This document shows, one piece after another, positions 25,616-36,541 of a stretch of DNA of 64,000 bases. Position 1 is the first letter of the stretch. Every line of letters starts with the position of its first letter. Source of the stretch: Pigmentibacter ruber (lineage in GTDB: Bacteria > Bdellovibrionota_B > Oligoflexia > Silvanigrellales > Silvanigrellaceae). The stretch spans positions 372,001 through 436,000 of the forward strand of contig NZ_WSSC01000003.1 in the NCBI RefSeq assembly GCF_009792895.1, in the 5' to 3' direction. The position numbers and the translations under genes are program-made. A model generated the notes under the pieces. The model had not been told where the DNA came from and made no database searches. It saw nothing but the letters and a program-made list of their open reading frames with translations.

Positions 25616-27054
25616 CATAATAAAGAAAAAGTATAATCTTCTTCTTTTTTGGCTTTTTTCTCGTCTATTAAAATATTTTTAATATATTCTCTATCCTCAT
25701 TTTTACAAAATGTTTTGCTTCTTTCCATTACATAGGAATAATTGATTGGGACTTTTGTAGCTGATAAACAACCAAAAAGCAAAGTAGAAAAATAAAAAAT
25801 AGGGATTACATATATATAATAATTATTTATTTTAGTTGTGTTTAATATTCTAAGTTTAGAAATTAATTTATTTGGTAGTAGAAAGTGATTTTCATAATTA
25901 GGATTTTCTTTTTGCTTTATTTTATTGATCATAAAAAATAATGGATAAAAACAAAATGGGAAAAGACTCCAAATTTTATGTGTAGATGGTGGAGTAATAG
26001 AAAAAACAAACAGGATAGTTGTTATTATAGGAATTGCAATTAATATAAAATTAAATTTATCTTCTGTTTTAAATTTAGCTTTATTTAGGATTATACTTTT
26101 CCAAACATTTTTATTTAAGTAAAATAATGCTGAAAATGCTATTATGAAAATTGTAATGATTATTGAAAAGATGAAAAATGGTATCAGAAAAGCTGAATTA
26201 AATAGATATTCTTTGTTAATATTTCTAGTGATTTCAGAGGCAGAAAAGGAAATGAATCTTATTAAAACGTGAAAGTAGGAAAAAATATTTTCGAAATTGA
26301 AAGTTATGCTATCTAAAAAATTTCCATTTAAATTCCAATTATTAACGGGTTTGCTTTTGTTTGAAAGTTTATCAACAAGATAGGGTAAAAGAAAAATAAA
26401 TCCAGGTAAAACTGCAAGTGAGAAGACAGAAAATTTTGGAATTTTAATTATTTTTTTTAAAAACAGAATAATAAGAAGAACTGGATAAATTAAAAATTGT
26501 AAATTTAATTGAAGCATAAATAATATGGGAAAGTACAAAAGAAAATTTCCAATATTACTTTCTTTATTTTCGATTACTTTATAAATACCAAGAAAAAATA
26601 ATGTTGTGAATAAAATCATAAAAGAAGGGTTCCAAGCATAGGAATATATTATGTTCATAGGATTAAGAACAATAAAGAAAAAAATAAATAGTTTGTTTAT
26701 TTTATTAAATATTTTTGAATAAATTAAAGCTAGAATAATGCATGAAATTAAGTTGAGAATTTGAACAAAGCAGATAATTCCAAATGGATTGCCAAATGAA
26801 AAATATAATGGAAAAGCGGCTAATATACCTTGCAAACTACCTGGAAGAACTGAATCCACATAAACAACAGGAGATCCATGAACCGGAAGAATATTTTCAC
26901 TGAATAGCTTAAAACCTAAATCGAAAATTCTTGCTTGATCTCTTATGTACCATGAATGGTAGCCGTACAAACATCTAATAATTAAAGATAATAAAACTAT
27001 CAGAGTGAATAGGAAAAAAGTTTTTGAATAGCTGTTTTTTAAAAATTTAAGCAT
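25591..27054 (-). CDS. Polytopic membrane protein, GT-C glycosyltransferase-like
   Basis: A 487-residue integral membrane protein with roughly 10-12 hydrophobic segments. The first extracytoplasmic loop after TM1 contains YIRDQARIFDLG, an acidic motif placed as in GT-C glycosyltransferases of the PMT/ArnT kind. Later helices include NLISCIILALIYSKIF and FFIVLNPMNIIYSYAWNPSF. The last 50 residues are soluble and carry three Cys. The family attaches sugars from lipid-linked donors on the outer face of the membrane. Assignment rests on topology and the loop acid only, so it is tentative. It is a single gene convergent with the HAD phosphatase. Confidence 0.55.
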   Translation of the reverse strand: MLKFLKNSYSKTFFLFTLIVLLSLIIRCLYGYHSWYIRDQARIFDLGFKLFSENILPVHGSPVVYVDSVLPGSLQGILAAFPLYFSFGNPFGIICFVQILNLISCIILALIYSKIFNKINKLFIFFFIVLNPMNIIYSYAWNPSFMILFTTLFFLGIYKVIENKESNIGNFLLYFPILFMLQLNLQFLIYPVLLIILFLKKIIKIPKFSVFSLAVLPGFIFLLPYLVDKLSNKSKPVNNWNLNGNFLDSITFNFENIFSYFHVLIRFISFSASEITRNINKEYLFNSAFLIPFFIFSIIITIFIIAFSALFYLNKNVWKSIILNKAKFKTEDKFNFILIAIPIITTILFVFSITPPSTHKIWSLFPFCFYPLFFMINKIKQKENPNYENHFLLPNKLISKLRILNTTKINNYYIYVIPIFYFSTLLFGCLSATKVPINYSYVMERSKTFCKNEDREYIKNILIDEKKAKKEEDYTFSLLCQYWDNLK

Positions 27055-27273
27055 TTATTTAATTTACCTTTTTAAATCTTTCTAGTTAAGAAAAGTAATA
27101 AAATCCTTATTAATACTTTCCATCTGTTTATAAGTATCATTTATAGTTCAATAAATAACCAAACCTAAATTGAGTAATTAGCATATCAAGTACTTTTATA
27201 GGCATTTTTTTGACTATAGAAGTTCTCTGAAAAATTAAATACACAAATGATAGAAAAAAACTAGGAGAAATTT

Positions 27274-28176
27274 ATGTCAATTGCAATAAATATCATTGCG
27301 GGAGTTAATGCAGCTTTTTCAACCATAGTAACATCAGGAAATGAAGCGCATGTGATAACCAAAAATGAAGAAAGAATTTTTCATATTCAAGACAAAGATA
27401 TTTTAAAAAGAATGGTTGAACTTGAATTAGGTAAAAAACCTTTTGCCGCGTATTTACATGGACCAACTACTTTTGGAAATTTGTATACAAAAAATGAATG
27501 GAAAGAGGTGGAGACAAAACTCAAAGTAAAAAATGCTTCAATAACAAAATTTGAAAGTATACCTTATATTGTAGAAACTAAATATTTTTCAAATTTAAGT
27601 AAAATAAAAGCTCAATTTAATGCAAATATTTCAGCAAATGTTACTAATACAATTGAGTCTAACTGGAGTCATTCAAATACCATGTCTTTTGATCAAGCCT
27701 TTAACTACGGCATTCAATTTAATGGAGCTGGTTTAGGTGGAAACACAAATTTACATTATGAGCACTCTTGGGGAAAAGGAGGATCGAAAAGTGAGGCGTT
27801 TACGATAGGTTCTTCTGCTGGATTATTAGTAGAATTAGAACCAGGGGAAAGTGTAATAGCAGAATTGCTAGCAAGTAAAGGAACAATTCATGCTAAAATA
27901 GAATATGAATCATATTTAGAAGGCGATATTGCCACTAATTACTTTATTAAATTAAATGGAAGTCATAATTGGGCTATTCCAATTATGCACGCAATGAAAA
28001 ATTATGGTCTTGAAAACTCTAAGAAAACAGAAGAAAAAGTTACAGTTGATTTTTATTCAAATTCAACTGTAATTTTAAGAGACTCTGCTGGAACTTTATT
28101 AAAGCAATATTTTTTGGATAGGCAAGGAAATATTTTATCTACTTTAGACTTCACTAAGAAAAGTAATACTTTTTAG
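27274..28176 (+). CDS. Aerolysin-like beta-pore-forming protein
   Basis: A 300-residue, Cys-free, beta-rich protein. Residues about 95-215 have the alternating Ser/Thr/Asn pattern and layout of the aerolysin/ETX-MTX2 pore-forming module: NISANVTNTIESNWSHSNTM, a glycine-rich insertion-loop-like region near GAGLGGNTNLHYEHSWGKGG, then LLVELEPGESVIAELLASKG and AKIEYESYLEGDIATNYF. The PGES turn followed by IEYESYLEGD is typical of this superfamily, and vertebrate and bacterial members include yolk-protein-like forms. No signal peptide is seen, so export would need another route or cell lysis. AGGAG lies 6 bases before the ATG. It is a lone gene with its own promoter region. The target is unknown. 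Confidence 0.7.
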   Translation: MSIAINIIAGVNAAFSTIVTSGNEAHVITKNEERIFHIQDKDILKRMVELELGKKPFAAYLHGPTTFGNLYTKNEWKEVETKLKVKNASITKFESIPYIVETKYFSNLSKIKAQFNANISANVTNTIESNWSHSNTMSFDQAFNYGIQFNGAGLGGNTNLHYEHSWGKGGSKSEAFTIGSSAGLLVELEPGESVIAELLASKGTIHAKIEYESYLEGDIATNYFIKLNGSHNWAIPIMHAMKNYGLENSKKTEEKVTVDFYSNSTVILRDSAGTLLKQYFLDRQGNILSTLDFTKKSNTF

Positions 28177-28195
28177 GAAGATAAAGAATAACAAA

Positions 28196-30649
28196 TTAAA
28201 CAACAACAAAATTTAGAATTCTGTTTGCTACATAAATTGTTTTTTTAATTGTTTTTCCCTCTAAAGTAGCTTTGACATTTGCATTATTCATAGCTGCTTG
28301 TACAGCTTCATCTTGAGAAGCATTTAAGTTGATTAAAATTTCACCTCTATGTTTTCCGTTGATTTGAACTCCTATTTTCACTTCGTTATCAATTGTTAAA
28401 GCTTCATTGTAGGATGGCCAAATTGCTAAAGAAAGAAAGGGATATTCTTCACTGTTTGGCGATACTTTTTCTTCAAGAATACATTTATACCAAAGATCTT
28501 CAGCTAAATGAGGAGCGAATGGGCAAAGCAATTTTAAAAATTGACTTAATATTTCTTTATTTTTACATTGAGTATCAGCAACACTGTTTAAGAAAATCAT
28601 CATTTGCGCAATTGATGTATTAAAACTTAAATTTTGTATATCTTCTGTCACTTTTTTAATTGTTTTGTGAAGGATTTTTTTATCTTCCAAACTTGCAGGT
28701 TCATCATTTAATAAACTTTTTCCATCATCACTTAAAAAGAACCTTTCAATTCGACTTAAGAAACGATGAATACCTGCTAAATTACTATCATCCCAATCTT
28801 TTGTTTGCGTTAATGGACCCATAAACATTTCGTAGACTCTAAGAGTGTCAGCTCCATACTGTTCTACAACTTCATCAGGATTTATTCCGTTGCCTTTAGA
28901 TTTTGACATTTTAGCGCCATCACGACAAATCATACCTTGATGAACCAATTTTTGGAAAGGTTCATCTACTGGACAAACGCCAGCATCGTATAAAACTTTG
29001 GTCCAAAATCTAGAATATAATAAATGCCCAACAGCGTGTTCTTGACCGCCAATGTAAAGATCAACTGGCATCCAATATTTTAATTTTTCAAAATCACCAA
29101 TTGAATTAGTATTATATGGGTCTATATATCTTAAAAAATACCAACTACTTCCGGCACTGCCGGGCATAGTGTCTGTTTCTATAAATTCAGTTTCACCTTT
29201 TGCATTTGTTCTTTGAACCCAACTTGTTATTGCGGATAATGGACTTTTTCCATCGCCTGTTGGTTCATAGCTACTGACTTCTGGCAAAGTGAGAGGTAGT
29301 TCATTATCATTAAGGGTTCTTATAATGTTTCCTTTAGAATCTTTTAATATGGGAATAGGTTCACCCCAGTATCTTTGTCTGCTAAAAATCCAATCTCTTA
29401 ATTTATAAGTAATACTTTTCTCACCAATTTTGAGTTCAGTTAAATGGGAAGTTATTTTTTCTTTAGCCTCCTCAACGGACAAATTATTTAGAAAATCAGA
29501 ATGAATAAGATGTCCGTCTCCAGTGTAGGCTTCACTATTTATATCTATTTTCAAGTTATCAGTTGTGATTACTTGGCGTATTTTTAAATTAAATTTTTTT
29601 GCAAATTCATGATCTCTAGCGTCGTGTGCTGGCACAGCCATTATCGCTCCACTGCCATAACCCATTAAGACATAATCACTAATCCAAATTTCAATAGGCT
29701 CATTTGTTACTGGATTTATTGCATATGAACCTGTGAAAACACCAGTTTTCTCTTTATTTAATTCTGTTCTATCAAGGTCACTTTTTCTTGACGAGGCTTC
29801 GCAGTACTCTGTTACTTTAATTTTTTGTGCTGGAGTAGTTAGTTTTTTTACTAAAGGATGTTCTGGCGCAATTACCATATACGTTGCGCCAAAAAGAGTA
29901 TCTGGTCTGGTTGTAAAAACTTCAATTTTTTCTTCTGAAAAATCTTTAACAGCAAAAAATATTTTTGCTCCAACTGATTTTTTTATCCAATTGCGTTGAA
30001 TTTCTTTTGTGGATTCTGGCCAGTCTAATTTGTCAAGATCAGCTAAAAGTCTTTCCGCATAGGAAGTAATTTTCAACATCCATTGTTTCATTGGGATGCG
30101 AAAAACAGGATGATTTCCTCTTTCACTTTTCCCATCAATAACTTCTTCATTTGCAAGAACGGTTTTTAAAGCTGGACACCAGTTAACAAAAACTTCTGCT
30201 TGATATGCCAAACCTTTTTTATGAAGTAGAGTAAAAATCCATTGTGTCCAATGGTAGAAATTTGGGTCACAAGTGGCAATTTCCTTTTCCCAGTCATACG
30301 AAAAACCAAGACTTTGCAATTGTTTTTTAAAGTTTTCTATAGAACGGTATGTTACTTTGGAGGGATGTTCTCCAGTGTCTATTGCGTGCTGCTCAGCAGG
30401 TAAACCAAAAGCATCCCACCCCATAGGGTGCAATACGTTGTACCCTTGCATGCGATAATATCGAGAAACAATGTCGGTAGCGGTGTATCCCATAGGATGC
30501 CCGACATGTAGGCCTGATGAACTAGGATAAGGAAACATGTCCAGTGCATAGAACTTAGGTTTGTTAAGATTTTCAGAAGTTTTAAATATTTTCTTATTTT
30601 TCCAATGCTGTTGCCAGAATGGTTCTAACTGCTTGTGTTGATAAGACAT
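28196..30649 (-). CDS. leuS: Leucyl-tRNA synthetase
   Basis: Charges tRNA-Leu with leucine. The start is placed at the ATG of MSYQHKQLEPFWQQHWK, with TGAGGA 5 bases upstream. The longest frame adds 13 codons with no ribosome site. This gives 817 residues, normal for bacterial LeuS. The HIGH motif is HVGH in SSSGLHVGHPMGYTATD. The editing (CP1) domain is about residues 220-420, with TRPDTLFGATYMVIAPEHPL. SWYFLRYIDPYN is conserved, and the KMSKS loop is GAKMSKSKGNG near residue 580. The C-terminal anticodon-binding and tail domains are complete, ending VANRILNFVVV. It looks fully functional. Confidence 0.97.
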   Translation of the reverse strand: MSYQHKQLEPFWQQHWKNKKIFKTSENLNKPKFYALDMFPYPSSSGLHVGHPMGYTATDIVSRYYRMQGYNVLHPMGWDAFGLPAEQHAIDTGEHPSKVTYRSIENFKKQLQSLGFSYDWEKEIATCDPNFYHWTQWIFTLLHKKGLAYQAEVFVNWCPALKTVLANEEVIDGKSERGNHPVFRIPMKQWMLKITSYAERLLADLDKLDWPESTKEIQRNWIKKSVGAKIFFAVKDFSEEKIEVFTTRPDTLFGATYMVIAPEHPLVKKLTTPAQKIKVTEYCEASSRKSDLDRTELNKEKTGVFTGSYAINPVTNEPIEIWISDYVLMGYGSGAIMAVPAHDARDHEFAKKFNLKIRQVITTDNLKIDINSEAYTGDGHLIHSDFLNNLSVEEAKEKITSHLTELKIGEKSITYKLRDWIFSRQRYWGEPIPILKDSKGNIIRTLNDNELPLTLPEVSSYEPTGDGKSPLSAITSWVQRTNAKGETEFIETDTMPGSAGSSWYFLRYIDPYNTNSIGDFEKLKYWMPVDLYIGGQEHAVGHLLYSRFWTKVLYDAGVCPVDEPFQKLVHQGMICRDGAKMSKSKGNGINPDEVVEQYGADTLRVYEMFMGPLTQTKDWDDSNLAGIHRFLSRIERFFLSDDGKSLLNDEPASLEDKKILHKTIKKVTEDIQNLSFNTSIAQMMIFLNSVADTQCKNKEILSQFLKLLCPFAPHLAEDLWYKCILEEKVSPNSEEYPFLSLAIWPSYNEALTIDNEVKIGVQINGKHRGEILINLNASQDEAVQAAMNNANVKATLEGKTIKKTIYVANRILNFVVV

Positions 30650-30914
30650 GAAATTCCTCAAATACAAAAGAAAAAGAGTATGCACCAAGAGACGGATTTC
30701 GGGGCAATTGAAACAGTTATATTACTAACAAAGAACAAATAAATGCGGAAGCATCATTTATGATTTGCATAGCTTTTTAAGCATCTTGAACAAAAAATTG
30801 TGACAACCAAACATTTTGTCACATGTTTGTCACAAAATGTTTACAATAACCTGTCGAAGAGCTAGAATCAGAAATGCTTTCTTACGCAGACAATTAAATT
30901 GATTAGGATTTAGC

Positions 30915-31451
30915 ATGCGGTTATCAAAAGATAAACTAGATTCCCTATGCAAAATAAGGGATAAATCTGGTTCCCGTTTTTATGAATTTTCTACTTCATG
31001 GTGGGCTTTGTTTTTTTTCTTTATTTTAGTATTTGGTTGTGTACTATGGAACCAGTTGATACCATTTGAAAATTTAAAATTTGACCCCTATCCTTTTAAT
31101 GGATTAAGAACAGTTTTAGCTTTGATGGGGGCAATTCAAACCCCATTGCTTCTTCTTTATAGTAGAAAATCTACAGATTATAGAAAACATTTACTTGAAC
31201 AAGATTTTGAACTTGAAAAAAAAATATTTAAAAAAATAGAAATCATGGAACGTGAAATGCGGAATAATCACAATGAATACATTCATGAATTAAAATATTT
31301 TTCAAAATTTAATAAAAAAATGAATAGAAAAAGAAATACTATGAAAATAAATCAAGTTACTGAAAAGCAAGATTTTATTTCCTTAGAGCAAACTCAACGA
31401 GATTCATTGCAAGCAAAGAAAACTGAGAAGAATGAAAATATGACAGCTTAA
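30915..31451 (+). CDS. DUF1003-family membrane protein
   Basis: A 178-residue protein with two hydrophobic helices, at about residues 30-47 (WWALFFFFILVFGCVLWNQL) and 63-82. The linking FDPYPFNGLRTVLALMGAIQ is the hallmark of the DUF1003 family, which usually reads F-D-P-Y-P-F-I-L-L-N. After the second helix comes LLYSRKSTDYRKHLLEQDFE, also typical. The last 60 residues are a charged, Lys- and Gln-rich tail. The function of the family is not established. It is divergent from leuS and convergent with the amino-acid permease, 3 bases apart. Confidence 0.82.
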   Translation: MRLSKDKLDSLCKIRDKSGSRFYEFSTSWWALFFFFILVFGCVLWNQLIPFENLKFDPYPFNGLRTVLALMGAIQTPLLLLYSRKSTDYRKHLLEQDFELEKKIFKKIEIMEREMRNNHNEYIHELKYFSKFNKKMNRKRNTMKINQVTEKQDFISLEQTQRDSLQAKKTEKNENMTA

Positions 31452-31454
31452 TAT

Positions 31455-32999
31455 TTAATGAGTCGTATTTGCTACTTTAATATCACTATGTTTTGTATCT
31501 TTTAAGGCAAAATATTTAGCTATACAAATTAAAAGTAAACTGAAAATAAATTGGCTAATAAGATCGAAATAAATAGATTCATTTTGACTTTTAAAGTATG
31601 CAAAAACCCCTATAGAGCTTAAATGAGTTGGTAAAAAGATATGATATATGAAATTAAATTTAAATGATTTTTTCGCTAAATCAATAATTAAATTTCCTAT
31701 AAAAAATACATAGAAAATTATTATAGTATATTTTAACGCTAAAGTACCGCACCAAAGAAGCATAATATTAGAAAAATAAAAGCTTAGAAAAGAAATTAAG
31801 TTATAATTTTTTACTTTAAAATTACTTGAAAAATTATGAGATGATCTTGCAAAAATAACATATATTGGGACATATGCCATAGTAAGTATGATAAGAGCGC
31901 AAAGAATAGCAATCATATTTTGCCATCCAGAAACCAATGATATAAAAACAAGTCCAATAATTAAATTTATAATATTTGCAATATAAGGTGAGCCATACCT
32001 ATTTTTAGCTGAGATAAAGAAAGGAAGAAATCTGTTTTCTGCAATATTTCCTAGAACTCTTGAAGCTGAAATTTTATAGCTTAAACCTGTTCCAAAAGGA
32101 GATACAATTGCATCTGCATATAATAAAATACTTATAGAAGCAAAGCCAAAAATAGCAAGTAGTCCTGCTATAGGGCCAGCATCTCCAGCAAATTTTATAT
32201 TAGCCCATCCATTTGCAATATATTCATTAGGTAAAGAAAGATTAAAAGAGATTTGAATTAAAACATATACAAAACAGGCAATTAAAATTGAACCAAAGAC
32301 TGCGAAAGGAACATTTTTTTGTGGATTATCGGTTTCATTAGCTAGAAAAATAGCTGTTTGAAAACCAATAAATGAAAATGCAATACCACAAGCAGAAATA
32401 GCGCTTAGCATTCCAGAAATACCGCTACTGAACATATCTGTAGATAAATTTTTGATTGCATTAGTTGGATTATGAAAGATAACAAAGATAAAAATACAAG
32501 CAACAAAAATTGGAATAAAAACTTTAAAAACTGTTATAACTTTATTGAATTTTCCCACTGTATTTATTGCAAAAATATTTATGAAAAAAAGAAGGATCAT
32601 TAAAAAAAATGATAATGCATATCCCTGTGGGGTTAATGTAAATGTACTATCATTTGTTTTTATCCAAGAAAAATAATTTGATGCATATTGCACAGTGGCT
32701 TGCACTTCAATAGGAGGTATCAAAGCAGTCCAAATCCAAGTTATTAAGCTTACTAGAATTTTTCCGCTTTTTCCAAATGAAAGTTCTGAAGCATCGGATA
32801 GTGAATTAAAATTCTTATTAAGGATAACTTCAGCATAGCTCAGAGCAATTATCCCGCACATAATACCTCCAAGAATCCAGGATAAAATGCCTGAGTTTCC
32901 TGCTGCTTTTGCAGTATAAAATGCGCCATACAACCAGCCTGAACCTATAATAGATCCAAGCGATAAGAATAATAAATTCACTCTTGTAACTTTATTCAT
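31455..32999 (-). CDS. APC-superfamily amino-acid permease
   Basis: A 514-residue inner-membrane transporter with about 12-14 helices. TM1 has the unwound substrate-binding motif LSLGSIIGSGWLYGAFYTAK, with the G-S-G-W typical of APC carriers. TM6-like ACGIAFSFIGFQTAIFLANE is followed by NPQKNVPFAVFGSILIA, a strongly conserved APC segment. Family members import amino acids by proton symport or exchange. The exact substrate is unclear, and the Trp after the TM1 glycine resembles carriers of the AspT/YfnA-like groups only loosely. The upstream 361-base gap separates it from the divergent histidine kinase. Confidence 0.87.
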   Translation of the reverse strand: MNKVTRVNLLFLSLGSIIGSGWLYGAFYTAKAAGNSGILSWILGGIMCGIIALSYAEVILNKNFNSLSDASELSFGKSGKILVSLITWIWTALIPPIEVQATVQYASNYFSWIKTNDSTFTLTPQGYALSFFLMILLFFINIFAINTVGKFNKVITVFKVFIPIFVACIFIFVIFHNPTNAIKNLSTDMFSSGISGMLSAISACGIAFSFIGFQTAIFLANETDNPQKNVPFAVFGSILIACFVYVLIQISFNLSLPNEYIANGWANIKFAGDAGPIAGLLAIFGFASISILLYADAIVSPFGTGLSYKISASRVLGNIAENRFLPFFISAKNRYGSPYIANIINLIIGLVFISLVSGWQNMIAILCALIILTMAYVPIYVIFARSSHNFSSNFKVKNYNLISFLSFYFSNIMLLWCGTLALKYTIIIFYVFFIGNLIIDLAKKSFKFNFIYHIFLPTHLSSIGVFAYFKSQNESIYFDLISQFIFSLLLICIAKYFALKDTKHSDIKVANTTH

Positions 33000-33345
33000 A
33001 TTTTTATTCCTATTGCAAAATATATAATGGGAATTTTAATGGAAAATCTTATTTAATTTTGATAATTAAAACTAAAATTTAAAACCGTTCTCCTTTCTCA
33101 AAAATCATTTTGAGCAATTAAGATAAGTTATAAAAATTATAAAATCAACAAAATTTAATTCACTAAAAAATTTGTAAATTTACTGTTACCTAGATGTTAA
33201 TTAAAAAAGATGACCAAAAAATAAGAAACATTGGTAACAGTCTGAAATTATAATTATTTGTTATTGTTTATGACATTTGAAAATTTTTCCTAGTTATAGC
33301 AAACAAAAAATTCGATACATTAAGCAAATTTTTATCTAGTAATAC
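33000..33345. other. Intergenic region between divergent permease and histidine kinase genes
   Basis: About 346 A/T-rich bases. A short stem (CTCAAAA / TTTTGAG, near 33097-33114) lies on the permease-leader side. I find no RNA gene or repeat. Promoters for both genes must lie here, but no single pair of hexamers stands out. Confidence 0.4.
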
Positions 33346-33352
33346 GGAGAGG
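33346..33352 (+). promoter_or_regulatory. Ribosome binding site pointing to an ATT start for the histidine kinase
   Basis: GGAGAGG is the best Shine-Dalgarno match upstream of the kinase. Eight bases after it, at 33361, stands ATT, in frame with the kinase and preceded by a stop 2 codons earlier. Translation from it would read (M)[18 protein letters not shown]. The TTG at 33397 has no comparable site. Confidence 0.55.
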
Positions 33353-33396
33353 TATAAAAAATTTTTAATAAACTAGGATCTTCTTTTAAAAAGTTA

Positions 33397-36300
33397 TTGG
33401 TAAAGAAAAATTCACGTATCAAAGGGTTATGGGAACACTTTGACGATAATCCAGAATTTAAATTGTTATTTAACAATATGAGTGAAGGAATAGTAGTTCA
33501 GGATGAGAACGGAGTTATAATCCAAAATAATCCTGCAGCATTAGATATTCTAGGTTTAACAGCTGATCAACTCTATGGCAGAAATTCATTAGATCCTAAT
33601 TGGAAAGCAATAAAAGAAGATGGTTCTCCATTTCCTGGAGAAGAACACCCAGCAATGGTTTCTTTAAGAACTGAAAAATCAGTGCTCAATGTCATTATGG
33701 GACTAAAGTTACCTATAGGAACATTACGATGGATTAAAATTAATGCCATAACAATTAAAAATTTTGGGAAAAAAAGAGTTCTATCTGCATTTACTGATAT
33801 CACAAGTCAATATAAAATGAACAAAGAATTAGATTTTATTTCACAAAATTTAAAAAATCTTTTTTTTATAAATAATTCACAAGAAAAAACAGATAAAAAA
33901 GAAATTATCTTTCAAAATACAGAAATTTTTAATTTTCTTAGTGATAATTTTATTTTATATGTTACAGACAAGAATGGAATTATTGTAAATGTTAATAATA
34001 ATTTTATTAAAATATCTGGATTTTTAAAAGATGAATTAGTTGGAAATAATTTTGCTAAAATGAATTCTAACATGCACGATAAAGAATTTTTTAACCAATT
34101 ATGGTCTACGATTTTAGCAGGAAAGACCTGGAAAGGGCAAATTAATAATGCTAGGAAAGATAAAACAATTTTTGTTTTAGAAGTAAGTATTTTTCCTTTG
34201 AAAAATTTAAAAGGTGAAATAACAAATTTTTTAGCACTAAGTACAGATGTTACCTACCAAGCTCTCAATACAATTCGGCTTATTGAAGCGCAAAAAACTG
34301 CAAAAATAGGTTCTTGGGAATTTAATCTAGAAAATTTTACACAAATTTGGTCTGAAGAACATTATAAAATTTTTGAAATTTCACCAAATCAAAGTCCTGA
34401 AAAATTATATGAAATGTATAGAAGTAAAATTCATCCTGAAGATTTAAAACAACTTGATATTTATATAAATAAAGCGATTAAAGAAGGTGCAGGATTTGTT
34501 TTTAATCATAGAGTTTTATTTGAAGGTGGTAGAAGAGTTAAGTATGTGCAAGGAATTGCAAAAGTAATAAAAGATCAAAATAATCATGCAAAATTTTTAA
34601 TAGGTACTTGTCAAGATAGGACAGAATACGTCAGACTCCAAGACGAAAATAAACTATTACTTAAAATGTTGAAAATTGGGATTTGGAAATATAATATTAC
34701 GGAAAATAAATTTTATTGGGATAATTTAATGTACGATCTTTATGAAATAAATCATGATGAATTTGATGGTAGTTTTAAAAAGTGGTTAAGTTTTGTAAAA
34801 TATGATAAAAATTTAGTTGAAGAAAATTTCAAGAAAAATTTATTAAGTGATTTAGAATATTCATCTAGTTTTGAAATAAATTTGAAATTTTCTATTAGAA
34901 AATATATTGGGAATCGGGCTGTAAAAATTAAAGAAGAATTTTCTGAAAATTCTATTTTATATGGTATCAGTTGGGATGATACAGGAGGTGCTTCAAGAGA
35001 ATTAGAACTTTTAAAACAAAAAGATTTTATTGAGAAAGTATTATATAATATTCCTTGCATGGTATTTGTAAAGGATTTTCAAGATAATTTAAAATTTAAA
35101 GTTTTTAATAAAGCTGGTGAAATGTTGTTAGGCTTACCAAGTAACGAGTTTATTGGAAAGACTGATTATGATTTGTTCTCTAAAGAACAAGCAGATTTCT
35201 TTACAAACAAAGATAAGCAAGTATTTATCGATAAAAATGTATTAGAAATTCCTAAAGAAGAAATTAATACAAAATTTGGAAAAAGATGGCTTAGAACATT
35301 TAAAGTCCCTACTTTCGACAAATACGGAAATCCAAATTTACTTATAGGACTTTCTTTAGATATTACTAAAGAACTTATTCAGCAAGAAAATTTAAAAAAA
35401 TTAATTGATGAAAACATAGCAATTTTAAGAAGTACAAATTTAGCTATAATAACCACTGATATGGAAGGTATTATATTAAGATATAATGAAGAAGCTAAAA
35501 GAATTTTACAGTATGAAAATGAAGAAGTACTGAATAAATTTAATGTCATTAATTTTTTTGTTCCGAGTGAAATTAGTAATTTAGCGAGTGAGCATGCAGC
35601 AACAAATAAAGATTGTTTAGATAATAGTTTTACAATAATTACTTGTGAGGCAAAAAAAGAAATTTTTGAAGAAAGAAAATGGAATTTTGTTAGAAAAAAT
35701 GGCAGTAAAGTTTTAGTGAGTTTAAATTTATCTCCCCTAAAAAATAGTGACAATATTATTTATGGATACATGGTAATTGCAAAAGATATGACAGAACAAA
35801 TTTTAATGCAAAGAAAATTAGATGAGGAAAGATCTAAAGCAATCCATAATTCTAAACTTATATCTTTAGGAGAACTTTCAGCAGGGATAATGCATGAAAT
35901 AAACAATCCATTATCAATTATTTCATCAAGTATGCAAATTTTGAAGAAAAGTAAGGATAATCCTGAGCAATTTGAGCAAAGATGTTTACAAATTGATAAA
36001 TCTGTTCAAAGAATATTAAAAATAGTCACAGGACTAAAAAGATTTTCCCGTTCTACAGTTAATGATTTACAAGAGCTAATTTATATTTCGGAAGTAATTA
36101 ATGAAGTTATAATAATTATGAACGCAAAAATGAAGGATAATTCTATTGATTTAAGAATAAATGTAGTATCTGAAGGAAAAATAAAAGGAGATTTTGTTGA
36201 ATTAGAACAGGTATTGATTAATTTATTAAGCAATTCAGCTGATGCAATTAGAAACATGAGTGAAAGATGGATTACAATTAATTTATTTAATGATGATGAT

Positions 36301-36534
36301 GAGAATGAAGTTGTTCTGCAAATTATAGATTCTGGACTTGGTATTTCAGACGAAATTAAAGAAAAAATATTTAATCCTTTTTTTACGACTAAAGAAAAAG
36401 GTGAAGGAACTGGTCTTGGTTTATCAATATCTAAATCAATTATAGAAAGACATAAAGGTTGTCTTTTGATAAATACAAAATTTAAAAACACTTGCTTTGA
36501 AATACGTATCCCCAAAGCTGTTTATAATGAGTGA
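33397..36534 (+). CDS. Multi-PAS sensor histidine kinase
   Basis: Cytoplasmic sensor kinase of at least 1045 residues with no membrane helix. Several PAS domains run in tandem: a first one with [20 protein letters not shown], a second with [26 protein letters not shown]-like segments at about 300-400, a degenerate one near 420-530, then [20 protein letters not shown] and [20 protein letters not shown]. HisKA has [20 protein letters not shown] with the phospho-accepting His. The ATPase domain has N-box [12 protein letters not shown]1 DSGLGIS and G2 [11 protein letters not shown]. There is no receiver domain and no partner regulator next to it, so it is an orphan kinase. The start is uncertain: TTG at 33397 is given, but the ribosome site favours ATT at 33361, adding 12 residues. 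Confidence 0.92.
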   Translation: MVKKNSRIKGLWEHFDDNPEFKLLFNNMSEGIVVQDENGVIIQNNPAALDILGLTADQLYGRNSLDPNWKAIKEDGSPFPGEEHPAMVSLRTEKSVLNVIMGLKLPIGTLRWIKINAITIKNFGKKRVLSAFTDITSQYKMNKELDFISQNLKNLFFINNSQEKTDKKEIIFQNTEIFNFLSDNFILYVTDKNGIIVNVNNNFIKISGFLKDELVGNNFAKMNSNMHDKEFFNQLWSTILAGKTWKGQINNARKDKTIFVLEVSIFPLKNLKGEITNFLALSTDVTYQALNTIRLIEAQKTAKIGSWEFNLENFTQIWSEEHYKIFEISPNQSPEKLYEMYRSKIHPEDLKQLDIYINKAIKEGAGFVFNHRVLFEGGRRVKYVQGIAKVIKDQNNHAKFLIGTCQDRTEYVRLQDENKLLLKMLKIGIWKYNITENKFYWDNLMYDLYEINHDEFDGSFKKWLSFVKYDKNLVEENFKKNLLSDLEYSSSFEINLKFSIRKYIGNRAVKIKEEFSENSILYGISWDDTGGASRELELLKQKDFIEKVLYNIPCMVFVKDFQDNLKFKVFNKAGEMLLGLPSNEFIGKTDYDLFSKEQADFFTNKDKQVFIDKNVLEIPKEEINTKFGKRWLRTFKVPTFDKYGNPNLLIGLSLDITKELIQQENLKKLIDENIAILRSTNLAIITTDMEGIILRYNEEAKRILQYENEEVLNKFNVINFFVPSEISNLASEHAATNKDCLDNSFTIITCEAKKEIFEERKWNFVRKNGSKVLVSLNLSPLKNSDNIIYGYMVIAKDMTEQILMQRKLDEERSKAIHNSKLISLGELSAGIMHEINNPLSIISSSMQILKKSKDNPEQFEQRCLQIDKSVQRILKIVTGLKRFSRSTVNDLQELIYISEVINEVIIIMNAKMKDNSIDLRINVVSEGKIKGDFVELEQVLINLLSNSADAIRNMSERWITINLFNDDDENEVVLQIIDSGLGISDEIKEKIFNPFFTTKEKGEGTGLGLSISKSIIERHKGCLLINTKFKNTCFEIRIPKAVYNE

Positions 36535-36541
36535 TAAATTA

